In this document: in pieces, positions 49,311 to 57,977 of the stretch
Position numbering within the stretch: the stretch's first letter is position 1
Layout: each line of letters opens with the position of its first letter
Source: Tabrizicola oligotrophica
Lineage (GTDB): Bacteria > Pseudomonadota > Alphaproteobacteria > Rhodobacterales > Rhodobacteraceae
Assembly: GCF_011008935.1 (NCBI RefSeq)
Contig: NZ_JAAIVJ010000001.1
Coordinates: 682,001 to 746,000 of the forward strand
Direction of reading: 5' to 3'
DNA: 64,000 nucleotides
Translations under genes and position numbers: made by a program
The notes under the pieces: model-generated
What the model was told of the DNA's origin: nothing
Databases searched by the model: none
Seen by the model: the letters and a program-made list of their open reading frames with translations, nothing else

Positions 49311-49874
49311 TCAGGCGCGTTCGGAATATTCCATGGTGTCGGTGTTGACGATCACATCCTCGTCGATGTCGATGAAGGGCGGAACCATGATCCGCACGCC
49401 ATTGTCCAGCACCGCGGGCTTGTAGGACTTGCTGGCGGTCTGGCCGTTCTGCACCGGCTCGGATTCCACCACCTTGCAGGTCACCTTGACCGGCAGGCGC
49501 ACGTTCAACGGCTCTTCGCCGTAATACTGCACCGCCACCGTCATGCCATCCTGCAGGAACGGCCGGCGATCGCCCAGAAGCTCGGCATCCAGTTCGATCT
49601 GCTCATAGGTCTCGGTGTCCATGAACACCAGCTTCCCGTCGGTTTCATACAGGAACTGCTGGTCCTTCATCTCCAGATCGACCTGATCGACCTTGTCTTC
49701 CGAGCGGAAGCGTTCATTCAGCTTGCGCCCATCGCGCAGGTTCTTCAGCTCGGCCTGCGCAAAGGCCCCGCCCTTGCCGGGCTTGACGTGAGTGACCTTC
49801 ACCGCCGCCCACAGACCGCCATCGTGGTCAATGATGGTGCCGGGCTTGAGTTCGTTTCCGTTGATCTTGGCCAT
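49311..49874 (-). CDS. efp: Translation elongation factor P
   Basis: A 187-residue EF-P with three beta-barrel domains. [21 protein letters not shown] contains the loop lysine that in many bacteria is beta-lysylated, and the C-terminal [36 protein letters not shown] is the family signature. It relieves ribosome stalling at proline runs, useful in this proline-rich proteome. The modification genes (epmA/epmB) are not in the window. Confidence 0.97.
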   Translation of the reverse strand: MAKINGNELKPGTIIDHDGGLWAAVKVTHVKPGKGGAFAQAELKNLRDGRKLNERFRSEDKVDQVDLEMKDQQFLYETDGKLVFMDTETYEQIELDAELLGDRRPFLQDGMTVAVQYYGEEPLNVRLPVKVTCKVVESEPVQNGQTASKSYKPAVLDNGVRIMVPPFIDIDEDVIVNTDTMEYSERA

Positions 49875-50087
49875 GGTGGCAAAACCTTGTCAAAAGGTTG
49901 AATTGTTCAGGTGGCCCCCTATATATGGCAGATTGTTCCGGGGCAAGCCGACTAGATACGGTGCTGGCATATTCGACCCATGCACAAAACGCATGGCTGT
50001 TATTCGAAAGATGACAAGCCGAATCGTAGCAAAGTCGTTACAAGCACAGAACGCGAGAAAGACAAGAGCAAGAACAGGATCACGAGC

Positions 50088-50414
50088 ATGCTCGATTCCA
50101 TCGACAGCACGGCCTTCAACTTTGAACAGGGGCAGCGCGCCCGCAAGCTGTTTGCCGCAGTGGTGCTGGCTGCCCTCGACGATGCGATCGCCGATGACAA
50201 GAAATACGGCAACGGGCCGGACCAGATCGCCCGCTGGGCGCGGTCGCGCGACGGGCGCGAAGTGCTGTCCTGCGCCGGGATCGACCCGAACGAGCGTGTG
50301 GTGAAGGGCCTGATGGAATTCGTGTCCAAGGGCGTGCGCACTTCGGTCGCGCTCAGCCGCGAAGAATCCGAACGCCGCCACGCGCTGGAAATGGAACAGG
50401 CCGAAGCCGCCTGA
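50088..50414 (+). CDS. Conserved-looking hypothetical protein (DUF6280-like)
   Basis: A 108-residue charged protein (MLDSIDSTAFNFEQGQRARKLFAAVVLAALDDAIADDKKYGNGPDQIARWARSRDG...), mostly helical, without signal or membrane segment. Its pattern fits a small conserved protein of Rhodobacteraceae, perhaps DUF6280, but no function is known. ATG 50088 is chosen because similarity-like composition begins there; an in-frame ATG at 49980 would add 36 lysine-rich residues with no clear ribosome binding site. A strong terminator follows. Confidence 0.72.
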   Translation: MLDSIDSTAFNFEQGQRARKLFAAVVLAALDDAIADDKKYGNGPDQIARWARSRDGREVLSCAGIDPNERVVKGLMEFVSKGVRTSVALSREESERRHALEMEQAEAA

Positions 50415-50445
50415 TCCGGCCCCGCGCCCCGGCCAGATGCAAAAG

Positions 50446-50466
50446 CGCCCCGCGGGGCGTTTTTTT
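50446..50466 (+). terminator. Rho-independent terminator
   Basis: CGCCCC / GGGGCG with a 2-nt loop (50446-50459), followed by seven T residues (50460-50466). It ends the hypothetical gene at 50088-50414. Confidence 0.88.
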
Positions 50467-50510
50467 CATGGCAGGCGGCATGGGTGGCGCCGAGACGGCG
50501 GCGCTGCGCG

Positions 50511-51440
50511 TTACAGCAGATCGTCCGAGGCCAGCCCCCGGGCGATCTCGGCCCGCACCAGCTTGCGGATGTTGCGGGTGATGCGTTCGCCCAACCGGCC
50601 CTGAAGCTCTTCGCGCAGCACGTCGCGGACGATCTCGCGCAGCATGGCCTCGTCGACCGGCAGCTCCGGCAGGTCATCGCCCGGCGCGGCGCGCAAGGCA
50701 GAGACCTTTGGCCCCATGTCGCCCAGCTCTTGCAGCACCGCCGCTTCCGCCGCGTCCGCCCAGGTCAGCGGCGGCTCGACCGAACCCGCGGCCCAGGGAT
50801 CGGGGCGAAGCTGGTCGGCCTCGTCCGCCCCGGCCGATTGCGCCCAGCCCGGCAGGGTGGCGCTTTCGTCGGCCTGATGCAGCCGGTCCGCCCCGGGCTC
50901 CGGTGCGGCCGGGTCGGGGTTCCGGGCCTCAAAGCCGATCCCGGCCAGCTCGCTTTCGGCCTGAACCGCTTCGACATAGGCGGTTGCAAACCGCTCCGAC
51001 ACGGCTCCGGCATCCGGCGCGGCCTCGGGGTCAGGCTCGGCGGCAGCGGCGACCGCGGGCTCCGAGCGGCTCGACTGGAACTGCACCGGGGCGACATAAT
51101 CCTCGATCACCGGGACATCTTCCCAGATCTCGGCCAGCGGCGCATCGAGCGGCGCGTCAAGCGAGGCATCTCCGGTCTCAGGCTCCCAGTCATCGGATTG
51201 CTGATCGACCCCGGCCCCGACCGCCGCCACCAGATCGTCAATGCCGCGCGCGGCGGGGCTTTCGACACCCGGATTGTCCTGAACCACCCGCAGGGCGGGG
51301 GTCAGCAACAGCTTGCCGCGCTCGCCAGCCCCCGCAGGCGCTGCGCCCGAGGCCGCCACTGGCCGCATGTCTTCCGACACCAGCCGCCGGATCGACGACA
51401 GCACATCCTCGATATCGCTGCTGCTCAACGGTTCTGACAT
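50511..51440 (-). CDS. PopZ/DUF2497-like acidic protein
   Basis: A 309-residue protein with short conserved ends and a long low-complexity acidic Pro/Ala/Glu middle (~residues 40-250). The N-terminus SSSDIEDVLSSIRRLVSED resembles the conserved N-terminal helix of PopZ (EEILASIRRIISED type), and the C-terminus LREIVRDVLREELQGRLGERITRNIRKLVRAEIARGL resembles its oligomerisation helices. PopZ forms polar hubs that bind chromosome-partition and cell-cycle proteins in alphaproteobacteria. Assignment is by layout and termini, so it is tentative. Confidence 0.65.
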   Translation of the reverse strand: MSEPLSSSDIEDVLSSIRRLVSEDMRPVAASGAAPAGAGERGKLLLTPALRVVQDNPGVESPAARGIDDLVAAVGAGVDQQSDDWEPETGDASLDAPLDAPLAEIWEDVPVIEDYVAPVQFQSSRSEPAVAAAAEPDPEAAPDAGAVSERFATAYVEAVQAESELAGIGFEARNPDPAAPEPGADRLHQADESATLPGWAQSAGADEADQLRPDPWAAGSVEPPLTWADAAEAAVLQELGDMGPKVSALRAAPGDDLPELPVDEAMLREIVRDVLREELQGRLGERITRNIRKLVRAEIARGLASDDLL

Positions 51441-51516
51441 GCCGATTTCTGCCCTGTCTTGTACCCCTTGCGGGTTTTCCCGGACCATAGCGCGGGTGCC
51501 TTGGCAGCACAAGAAA

Positions 51517-51540
51517 AAGGCCCGCGCGGTGGCGGGCCTT
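51517..51540 (-). terminator. Terminator of the tolC unit
   Basis: Stem AAGGCCCGC / GCGGGCCTT (51517-51525, 51532-51540). On the minus strand it is followed by CCTTTTTCTT, downstream of the tolC stop at 51562. Confidence 0.82.
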
Positions 51541-51561
51541 CCTTGCAGGTGTTGCACGGGA

Positions 51562-52947
51562 TCAATCCGCGATCTTTTCCAGAATGCGGTCCAGCGCCTT
51601 GCCCTGCGCCGAATGCACCGGCGCAGCCTTGACGGCGTCGTAATAGGCTTCCGGATCAAAGCTCGGCACCCCGAGGTTCAGCTGTTCGGCGGTCAGCTGC
51701 CCCATCGCCGACAGCACCTGGTAGACCCCGACATAGCGGTTGGCCTCGGCTTCCAGCCGGGCAGCGCGGGCCGAAAGCAGGTCCTGCTCGGCGTTCAGCA
51801 CGTCCAGCGTGGTGCGGGCGCCAAGTTTCGCCTCCTCGCGCACCCCGTCAAAGGCCTTTTGCGCCGCCGTCACCTGCTGGCGCCCGGCCTCGATCGAGGC
51901 ATGGGCCACCGCCAGCTGCGCCCAGGCCTGACCGACCGTCTCGCTGACCTGCACCACCGCCTGCAGAAGCCCTGCCTCCGCCTGTTCCTTGCCCGCCATG
52001 CTCTTGCGGTAGACCGCGGCATTCTTGCCGCCCGACAGCACGGTCTGGCTCAACTGCAGCCCGACCCCGAGCGAGGCCGGCCCGTCCTGCACATCCTTGC
52101 TCAGATCGACCGAAGCGCCCAGCGTCGGCCCAAAGGCCGTGGCGGCGATCTTCACGTTCAGATCGGCGGCCGCGGCCTGATGCTGGGCCTGGATGACAAC
52201 CGGATGGCCGCGTTCGGCGACCGCCTTCGCCGCCTCAAGCGAACCGGGCAGCGCGGGCGTCTTGGGCGCCGGCGCCAGAGTGCCGGGATAATGGCCCGTC
52301 ACCGCCTTGTAGCGCTCGCGCGCCACCATCAGCTGGCCCTGTGCCGCAGCCAGATTGGCATTCGACGCCGCCAGTGCCGCCTCGGCCAGCGACACGTCGG
52401 TCTGCGTCACCTCCCCCACCTCGAAACGGTCGCGGGCGGCGCGCAGTTCCTGCGTGATGACCCGCACGTTCGATTCGCGCAGCGCCACGATCTCGTGCTG
52501 CAACTGCACGTCGACATAGGCCGACACGGCGGCCAGCAGCACCTGCTGCTCCACGTTCACCAGCGACGAGCGCGCCGCCAGCACCTGCTCGCGCGCGGCG
52601 GCAACCGACAGCTTGCCACGGCCGCCGGCCCACAGCACGACCTGGGCGGACAATTCCAGACTGGCCGAAGTCTGATGGTCGAAGGGCGCCGAGAACGGGC
52701 TGCTGCGGATCGAGCGATCATATTGCCGCGCCCCGGCCGAGGCGGCAAATTCCAGCACCGGACGCAGGCTGGCCACGGCGATCGCGGCATCCTCGTCGGC
52801 GGCCCGCAACACCGCCTGGTTCTGATCCAGCAGGTTCGAGGTCTTGTAGGCCGCCACCAGCGCGTCAGCCAGCGTCTCGGCCTGCGCCGCGGCCGAGGCC
52901 ATGGCAAACCCCGTCACAAAGCCGAAGAGTTTCAGGAATTTCCGCAT
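51562..52947 (-). CDS. tolC: TolC-family outer-membrane channel protein
   Basis: A 461-residue outer-membrane factor with signal peptide (MRKFLKLFGFVTGFAMASAAAQA) and the two TolC-type repeats, each rich in Ala/Gln coiled-coil heptads (LRAARDRFEVGEVTQTDVSLAEAALAAS in the first; VREEAKLGARTTLDVLNAEQDLLSARAARLEAEANRYV in the second). It provides the exit duct for type I secretion or RND pumps such as the one at 2-820. It follows the PIMT-like gene by 97 bp on the same strand, a pairing also known in other alphaproteobacteria. Confidence 0.92.
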   Translation of the reverse strand: MRKFLKLFGFVTGFAMASAAAQAETLADALVAAYKTSNLLDQNQAVLRAADEDAAIAVASLRPVLEFAASAGARQYDRSIRSSPFSAPFDHQTSASLELSAQVVLWAGGRGKLSVAAAREQVLAARSSLVNVEQQVLLAAVSAYVDVQLQHEIVALRESNVRVITQELRAARDRFEVGEVTQTDVSLAEAALAASNANLAAAQGQLMVARERYKAVTGHYPGTLAPAPKTPALPGSLEAAKAVAERGHPVVIQAQHQAAAADLNVKIAATAFGPTLGASVDLSKDVQDGPASLGVGLQLSQTVLSGGKNAAVYRKSMAGKEQAEAGLLQAVVQVSETVGQAWAQLAVAHASIEAGRQQVTAAQKAFDGVREEAKLGARTTLDVLNAEQDLLSARAARLEAEANRYVGVYQVLSAMGQLTAEQLNLGVPSFDPEAYYDAVKAAPVHSAQGKALDRILEKIAD

Positions 52948-53044
52948 CTTTGCCGCCTATCTTTGGTCACGTCCGGTTCTGGCCCGCCCCGCCCTTACCC
53001 CTCGCGTCGCGGGGCGCAAGGCGGGACATCGCGGCATTCATATT

Positions 53045-53698
53045 CTAAAGTTCGAATTCATGTCGAGGGGCAAACCCCGCCATCACCGGCGCGGCCGCAT
53101 TGAAGGCAAAGCGCCAGACCAGCTTGCCGCCGGCCTTGTGGCCGATCTTCACGGCGCCAAGCGGGCCGTCCATGAACAGCGCGGCAATCCGCCCGCCGTC
53201 CTTCAACTGATCCACCAGCGCCTGCGGAATGGCCTCCACCCCGCCCTGCACCGTGATGACGTCATAGGTGCCGCATTTCGCGCAGCCCGCGGCGAGCGGG
53301 CCGGCGACGACCGCCACATTGTCCACGCCTTCGGCCGCCAGCTGGCGCTGCGCCTCGGCGGCAAGCGCCTCATCCTCCTCGACCGCAACCACCGCCTCGG
53401 CCATGCGGGCGATGACCGCCGAAGAATACCCCAGCCCGCAACCAAGATCGAGCACCACCTCCGACGGCTGGATGTCCAGCGCGTCCAGCATCTTCGCCAG
53501 GGTGCGCGCCTCGAGCATCACGCGGTCGCCGCCAAGGACAAGGTTCTCGCCGATATAGGCCGCCTCGCGCTTGGCGCCCGGCACATAGACCTCGCGCGGG
53601 ACGGCGAGCATGGCCTCGATGATCGGGAATTTGGTGACATCCTGCGGGCGCACCTGAGTGTCGACCATCATCACGCGGCGGGCGGAATAGGTGCTCAT
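53045..53698 (-). CDS. Protein-L-isoaspartate O-methyltransferase-like protein
   Basis: A 217-residue SAM-dependent methyltransferase with the PIMT layout: N-terminal VDTQVRPQDVTKFPIIEAMLAVPREVYVP, then VVLDLGCGLGYSSAVIARMA (motif I) and YDVITVQGGVEAIPQALVDQLKDGGRIAAL. True Pcm repairs isoaspartyl residues, but the classical substrate-binding residues are changed in this shorter group, so activity is uncertain. It lies upstream of tolC on the same strand. Confidence 0.85.
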   Translation of the reverse strand: MSTYSARRVMMVDTQVRPQDVTKFPIIEAMLAVPREVYVPGAKREAAYIGENLVLGGDRVMLEARTLAKMLDALDIQPSEVVLDLGCGLGYSSAVIARMAEAVVAVEEDEALAAEAQRQLAAEGVDNVAVVAGPLAAGCAKCGTYDVITVQGGVEAIPQALVDQLKDGGRIAALFMDGPLGAVKIGHKAGGKLVWRFAFNAAAPVMAGFAPRHEFEL

Positions 53699-53866
53699 CT
53701 GAATACCTTCGGCAATTGGGTCAGCTTGCGCCCCGTCTTGCCACAGCCCGCGCGCAGGGGCAACGGCACAATGCGCGCTTTGGCAAGGCAGAGGCGGTGG
53801 AATTCTCCGATCCGCCGCAAAGCTGGCATGATTCGTTAACTCCGCCCGGCACATCCTGCCCCGGAC

Positions 53867-53894
53867 GATGAAACCGCTCCGATGAAACCGCTCC
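53867..53894. repeat. 14-bp tandem duplication before a ribosome binding site
   Basis: GATGAAACCGCTCC is repeated exactly at 53867-53880 and 53881-53894, directly upstream of AAGGGGG and the ATG at 53908. This looks like slippage, or a repeated leader affecting translation. Confidence 0.8.
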
Positions 53895-53907
53895 AAGGGG
53901 GATTGCC

Positions 53908-54225
53908 ATGCCCAACCTGTCACCCGCCGATGAACTGGCCGAGATCCGCGCCGAAATTGCCCGGCTGAAGGCGCGCGAGGCCGCCTTGCGGTCCCTGTTC
54001 CTGTCCGATCCCGCAGCCAGCCACTCCGGCCGCTGGAGCCGGGTCGAAGTGGTGCAAAGCCAGGAGCGGCGCTTCAACCCCGCGCTCCTGCCCGACAGCA
54101 TCCGGCAGGACCCGCGCTATTGCGACCTGCGCCTTGTGCAGACTGTGCGCTGCCTGCCCGCCACGCTGACGGTGGCGGTGCGCCCCGGCTGGCCGATCCG
54201 GCGCGACCCCGCGGCGCTGCACTGA
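53908..54225 (+). CDS. Hypothetical protein (105 residues)
   Basis: A small soluble protein with an N-terminal amphipathic helix (LSPADELAEIRAEIARLKAREAALRSLFL), then RWSRVEVVQSQERRFNPALLPDSIRQDPRYC and a short basic tail. The composition and a good AAGGGGG ribosome binding site 7 bases upstream support a real gene. I do not recognise its function. Confidence 0.7.
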   Translation: MPNLSPADELAEIRAEIARLKAREAALRSLFLSDPAASHSGRWSRVEVVQSQERRFNPALLPDSIRQDPRYCDLRLVQTVRCLPATLTVAVRPGWPIRRDPAALH

Positions 54226-54243
54226 CGGTTGCGGCCCAGGGGT

Positions 54244-54290
54244 GATTTCCGCCCGGAAATCGCCATGCGGAATTCGCCCGAATTCCGCCC
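54244..54290. repeat. Paired short hairpins after the 53908-54225 gene
   Basis: GATTTCC/GGAAATC and GGAATTC/GAATTCC, each with a GCCC-type loop, lie just before the 3' end of the convergent CoA ligase gene. They belong to the same style as the hairpins at 43205, 49284 and 57957 and may end transcription of both neighbours. Confidence 0.6.
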
Positions 54291-54300
54291 CGCCGCCCGC

Positions 54301-55914
54301 TCAGTGCTTCAGCTTGAAGCGCTGGATCTTGCCGGTCTGGGTCTTGGGCAGGGCCTGCACGAAGATCACCCGGCGCGGATATTTGTAGGGCGCGATGGTC
54401 AGCTTCACATGATCCTGCAACAGCTTGATCATGCGGGCATCCCCGACCCGCCCCTCGGCCAGCACGACATGGGCCTCGACGATCATGCCGCGCTCTTCGT
54501 CCGGCGCCCCCACCACCGCGCATTCCGCCACATCGGGATGCGCCAGCAGCGCCGCCTCCACTTCCGGCCCGGCGATGTTGTAGCCGGCCGAAATGATCAT
54601 GTCGTCCGAGCGCGCGGCAAAGTGGAAGCGCCCCTCCTCGTCCTGCCAGAAGCTGTCGCCAGTCAGGTTCCAGCCGTCGCGGACATATTTCTTCTGCCGC
54701 GCATCGGCAAGATAGCGGCACCCCGTCGGCCCGCGCACCGCCAGACGACCGACCTCGCCGCGCGGCAGTTCCTTCATCTCCTCGTCCACGATCCGCGCCT
54801 CATAGCCCGTCACCGGCCGCCCGGTGCAGGCCGGGCGATGGTCATCAAAGCGGTTGGTCAGGAAGATGTGCAGCATCTCGGTGGCGCCGATGCCGTCCAG
54901 CATCGGCTTGCCGGTCTTGGCCATCCATTCCTCATAGACCGGCGCCGGCAGGGTTTCGCCCGCACTGACCGCCGCGCGCAGCGACGACAGGTCGGCCCCC
55001 TCGTCCATCGCCTTCAGCATCACCCGATAGGCGGTGGGCGCGGTGAAACAGACTGTCGCCTTGTGGGTCTGGATGATCTCGATCATGTTCGGCGGGCTGG
55101 CCTGTTCCAAGAGCGCCGCCGCCGCGCCAAAGCGCAAGGGAAACACCGCCAGCCCGCCCAGCCCGAAGGTAAAGGCCAGCGGGGGCGAGCCAACGAAGAC
55201 ATCGTCGGGCGTCACGCCCAGCACTTCGCGGGCATAGCCGTCGGCGATGATGAGAAGGTCGCGGTGAAAGGCCATTGCCCCCTTCGGCTCGCCTGTCGTG
55301 CCGCTGGTAAAGCCGATCAGCGCCACATCGTCGCGCCCGACGGGGGGCGCGGTGAAGCGCACCGATTTGCCCAGGGCAAGCCGGTCCAGCTCGGCATCAT
55401 GGTTCGCCGTGCCGTCAAAGCCGACCACCGCCTTGAGATATTTCGAATGCTTGGCGCAGGCCACCATCTCGTCCATCAGCCGGGTGTCGCAAAGGGCAAG
55501 GCTGATCTCGCCCTTGTCGACGATCTGGCCCAGCTCGCCCGCCCGCAGCATCGGCATGGTGTTGACCACCACTGCGCCGGCCTTGGTCGCCGCCAGCCAG
55601 CAGGCCACCATCGCCGGATTGTTCGCCGACCGGATCATCACGCGATTTCCGGGCTTTACGCCGTAATCTTCAACCAGAACATGCGCGATGCGGTTGGTCC
55701 AGTCGGCCAACTCCTTGTAGGTCCGCAAGCGGCCATTGCCGATCAGCGCGGTGTGGTCGCCAAAGCCCTTGTCCACCATGCGGTCGGTCAGCTCGACGGC
55801 GGCATTGATGAACTCGGGGTACTGGAACTGCTCCAGCCGGAATTCCGGCCAGTCCTCGACTGGCGGCAGGCGGTCGCGGGTGAAAGTGTCGGTGTGGCCG
55901 GTCGGTCCCAGCAT
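54301..55914 (-). CDS. abmG: 2-Aminobenzoate (anthranilate)-CoA ligase
   Basis: A 537-residue acyl-adenylate-forming enzyme of the benzoate-CoA ligase group. The ATP loop is LIGFTSGTTGEPKGAMAFHRD, the hinge region GWNLTGDSFWQDEEGRFHFAARSDDMI, and the catalytic Lys is in PKTQTGKIQRF near the C-terminus. It would make 2-aminobenzoyl-CoA from anthranilate, ATP and CoA. The specificity call rests on its operon partner, the 2-aminobenzoyl-CoA monooxygenase/reductase; benzoate or salicylate remain possible. AGGGGAG precedes ATG 55914. It is last in the minus-strand operon. Confidence 0.87.
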   Translation of the reverse strand: MLGPTGHTDTFTRDRLPPVEDWPEFRLEQFQYPEFINAAVELTDRMVDKGFGDHTALIGNGRLRTYKELADWTNRIAHVLVEDYGVKPGNRVMIRSANNPAMVACWLAATKAGAVVVNTMPMLRAGELGQIVDKGEISLALCDTRLMDEMVACAKHSKYLKAVVGFDGTANHDAELDRLALGKSVRFTAPPVGRDDVALIGFTSGTTGEPKGAMAFHRDLLIIADGYAREVLGVTPDDVFVGSPPLAFTFGLGGLAVFPLRFGAAAALLEQASPPNMIEIIQTHKATVCFTAPTAYRVMLKAMDEGADLSSLRAAVSAGETLPAPVYEEWMAKTGKPMLDGIGATEMLHIFLTNRFDDHRPACTGRPVTGYEARIVDEEMKELPRGEVGRLAVRGPTGCRYLADARQKKYVRDGWNLTGDSFWQDEEGRFHFAARSDDMIISAGYNIAGPEVEAALLAHPDVAECAVVGAPDEERGMIVEAHVVLAEGRVGDARMIKLLQDHVKLTIAPYKYPRRVIFVQALPKTQTGKIQRFKLKH

Positions 55915-55960
55915 GGCAAAACTCCCCTGTTGATGCCCCGGTTTGGCCCGGGATCTGCGG

Positions 55961-56359
55961 TTATTGCGGAATGACGGCAGTGGCCTCGATCTCGACCTTG
56001 GCGCGGTTCTCGACCAGCGCCACGACCTGCACCAGCGCCATCGCCGGATAGTGCCGCCCGATGATCTCTTTATAAGCGGCGCCCAAGCCTTTGAGATTGG
56101 CCAGATATTCCCGCTTGTCGGTGACATACCAGGTCAGGCGCACCAGATGCTCGGGCTTGGCCCCGGCCTCGGCCAGCACCTCGACGATCGAGCGCAGCGC
56201 CTGCGCCACCTGCGCGACGAAGTCGTCGGTCTCGAACTCGCAGTCCGCGTTCCAGCCGATCAGCCCGCCGGTGAACACCATGCGGCCGGTGGCGGCGACG
56301 CCATTGGCATAGCCCCGCGCCGGTTTCCAATGTTTCGGGTGCAGGATTTCGTGGCTCAT
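55961..56359 (-). CDS. RidA/YjgF-family protein
   Basis: A 132-residue Rid protein, small trimer-forming enzymes that hydrolyse enamines/imines to ketones and ammonia. The C-terminal block YPAMALVQVVALVENRAKVEIEATAV aligns with that of RidA, but the Arg that binds the substrate carboxylate (Arg105 in E. coli) is Met107 here. The pathway's ring intermediate is an enamine whose carboxylate is tied up as a CoA thioester, so this change may suit a deaminating step, though Rid proteins lacking this Arg can also be inactive. It overlaps the thioesterase gene by 4 bp. Confidence 0.88.
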   Translation of the reverse strand: MSHEILHPKHWKPARGYANGVAATGRMVFTGGLIGWNADCEFETDDFVAQVAQALRSIVEVLAEAGAKPEHLVRLTWYVTDKREYLANLKGLGAAYKEIIGRHYPAMALVQVVALVENRAKVEIEATAVIPQ

Positions 56360-56769
56360 TCTTCGGTCTCCAGATGTGCGGCCAACCGGGCGCGCAGCGC
56401 CTCGGGCCAGGCTGCGGCCTTCATGTTGTCGATCCAGACAAGGGTGAGATGCGCCCGCATCCGCAGTTCGGCCCCCATCCGCCCGGTGATCTCCACCACC
56501 GCCGAACTGCCGCCCAGCTTGCGGACGACCAGCGTGAAGGCCACCTTGTCGCCCAGCCGCGAGGGCGCCACGAAATCCGCTTCGATATGCACCGTCGGCA
56601 CGCCATTGCGGCGGCCATCCAGATGCATCTCGGCAAAACTGCGGCCCACCTCGTCGGCGAAGAAATTCTCGACAACCGAGTTGGTCATCTCGAAATAGCG
56701 CGGATAGAACACGATCCCCGCCGGGTCGCAGTGGTTGAACTCGATCTGAATGATGCGGCTGTAGCTCAT
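56356..56769 (-). CDS. 4-Hydroxybenzoyl-CoA thioesterase-like hotdog protein
   Basis: A 137-residue hotdog-fold thioesterase. [17 protein letters not shown] carries the catalytic Asp15 of the 4HBT class. In aryl-CoA pathways such enzymes release CoA from dead-end or unwanted thioesters. Coupled by 4-bp overlaps to both neighbours, so tightly part of the anthranilate operon. Confidence 0.9.
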   Translation of the reverse strand: MSYSRIIQIEFNHCDPAGIVFYPRYFEMTNSVVENFFADEVGRSFAEMHLDGRRNGVPTVHIEADFVAPSRLGDKVAFTLVVRKLGGSSAVVEITGRMGAELRMRAHLTLVWIDNMKAAAWPEALRARLAAHLETEE

Positions 56770-57902
56770 CCCAGAAGGCTCCGCGCGATCACCACCCGCT
56801 GCACGTCGCTGGCGCCTTCATAGATGCGCAGCGCCCGGATCTCGCGGTACAGGCTTTCCACCGCAAAGCCGCTGCGTACCCCGTCGCCGCCATGCAGCTG
56901 CACGGCCATGTCGATCACCTTCTGCGCCGCCTCGGTGGCATAAAGCTTGGCCATCGCCGCCTCGCGCGAGATGCGGGCCTGGCCCATGTCCTTGACCCAG
57001 GCGGCGCGATAGATCAGCAGCGCGGCGGCGTCGATCTGCACCGCCATGTCGGCCAGATGCCCCTGCACCATCTGGTAATCGGCCAGCCGCCCGCCCCCGG
57101 CGCGCTCGCGCGTTGCCCGCACCAAGGCCTCGTCCAGCGCCCGGCGGGCAAAACCCAGCGCCGCCGCGCCCACAGTCGAGCGGAACACATCCAGCACCGA
57201 CATCGCAATCTTGAACCCCTCGCCCGGCTTGCCGATCAGCGCCGCCTCGGGCAGCACCACATCGCTCAGCCCCAGATGCGCCAGCGGATGCGGCGCCATC
57301 ACCTCGATGCGGTCCAGCACCGTCAGGCCGGGCGTGTCCGCCGGCAGCAGGAAGGCCGAAAGCCCCTTCGCCCCCGGCGCCTCGCCGGTGCGGGCGATGA
57401 TGACATAGACATCGGCAATGCCGCCGTTCGAGATATAGGTCTTTTCGCCGTTCAGCACCCAGCCCTGCGGCCCGCGCACCGCTGTCGTGGCGGTCTGCGC
57501 CACATCCGACCCGGCCCCCGGCTCGGTCAGGGCAAAACCCGAAATCGCCTGCCCGGCCCGAGTGCGCGCCAGCCACTCCCGCTGCGCCGGCGTGCCGAAG
57601 AGCGACACCGCCCCCATGCCAAGCCCCTGCATGGCAAAGGCGAAATCCGCCAGCCCGTCATGGCGCGCCAGCGTCTCGCGGCTCAGGCAAAGCGTGCGCA
57701 CATCCAGCGCTTCGCCCGCCCCGGCCGCGGTCGGCTGCAACCAGCCCCCCGCGCCCAAGGCCGCGACCAGCCCCTTGCAGGCCGCGTCGACATCGCCGTG
57801 ATCCACTGGCAGGTGCGCCGCGCACCAGCCCTCCAGCGCCTGCGCATGGGCGCGGTGGCGCTCTTCGAAGAAGGGCCAGCTCAGGAAGGATCGGTCTGCC
57901 AT
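56766..57902 (-). CDS. Acyl-CoA dehydrogenase
   Basis: A 378-residue flavoenzyme. [22 protein letters not shown] and [25 protein letters not shown] are the FAD and substrate blocks; the C-terminal [21 protein letters not shown] holds the catalytic Glu position (Y-E-G). It oxidises a CoA thioester between C2 and C3. In this operon it would act on a ring or ring-opened intermediate from 2-aminobenzoyl-CoA. It starts the second half of the operon after a hairpin-containing 75-bp gap. Confidence 0.9.
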   Translation of the reverse strand: MADRSFLSWPFFEERHRAHAQALEGWCAAHLPVDHGDVDAACKGLVAALGAGGWLQPTAAGAGEALDVRTLCLSRETLARHDGLADFAFAMQGLGMGAVSLFGTPAQREWLARTRAGQAISGFALTEPGAGSDVAQTATTAVRGPQGWVLNGEKTYISNGGIADVYVIIARTGEAPGAKGLSAFLLPADTPGLTVLDRIEVMAPHPLAHLGLSDVVLPEAALIGKPGEGFKIAMSVLDVFRSTVGAAALGFARRALDEALVRATRERAGGGRLADYQMVQGHLADMAVQIDAAALLIYRAAWVKDMGQARISREAAMAKLYATEAAQKVIDMAVQLHGGDGVRSGFAVESLYREIRALRIYEGASDVQRVVIARSLLG

Positions 57903-57935
57903 GTCTTCATCTGTTCCTAAATATCCTCCGGGGGT

Positions 57936-57977
57936 CCGGGGGTGGAAAACCCCCGGCGAATTTTCGTCGAAAATTCG
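57936..57977 (-). terminator. Intra-operon double hairpin between crotonase and acyl-CoA dehydrogenase
   Basis: CCGGGGGT/ACCCCCGG (57936-57943, 57949-57956) and CGAATTTTCG/CGAAAATTCG (57957-57966, 57968-57977) sit directly after the crotonase stop. They could end most transcripts, or attenuate, so that the four downstream genes are expressed at a lower level. Confidence 0.6.
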
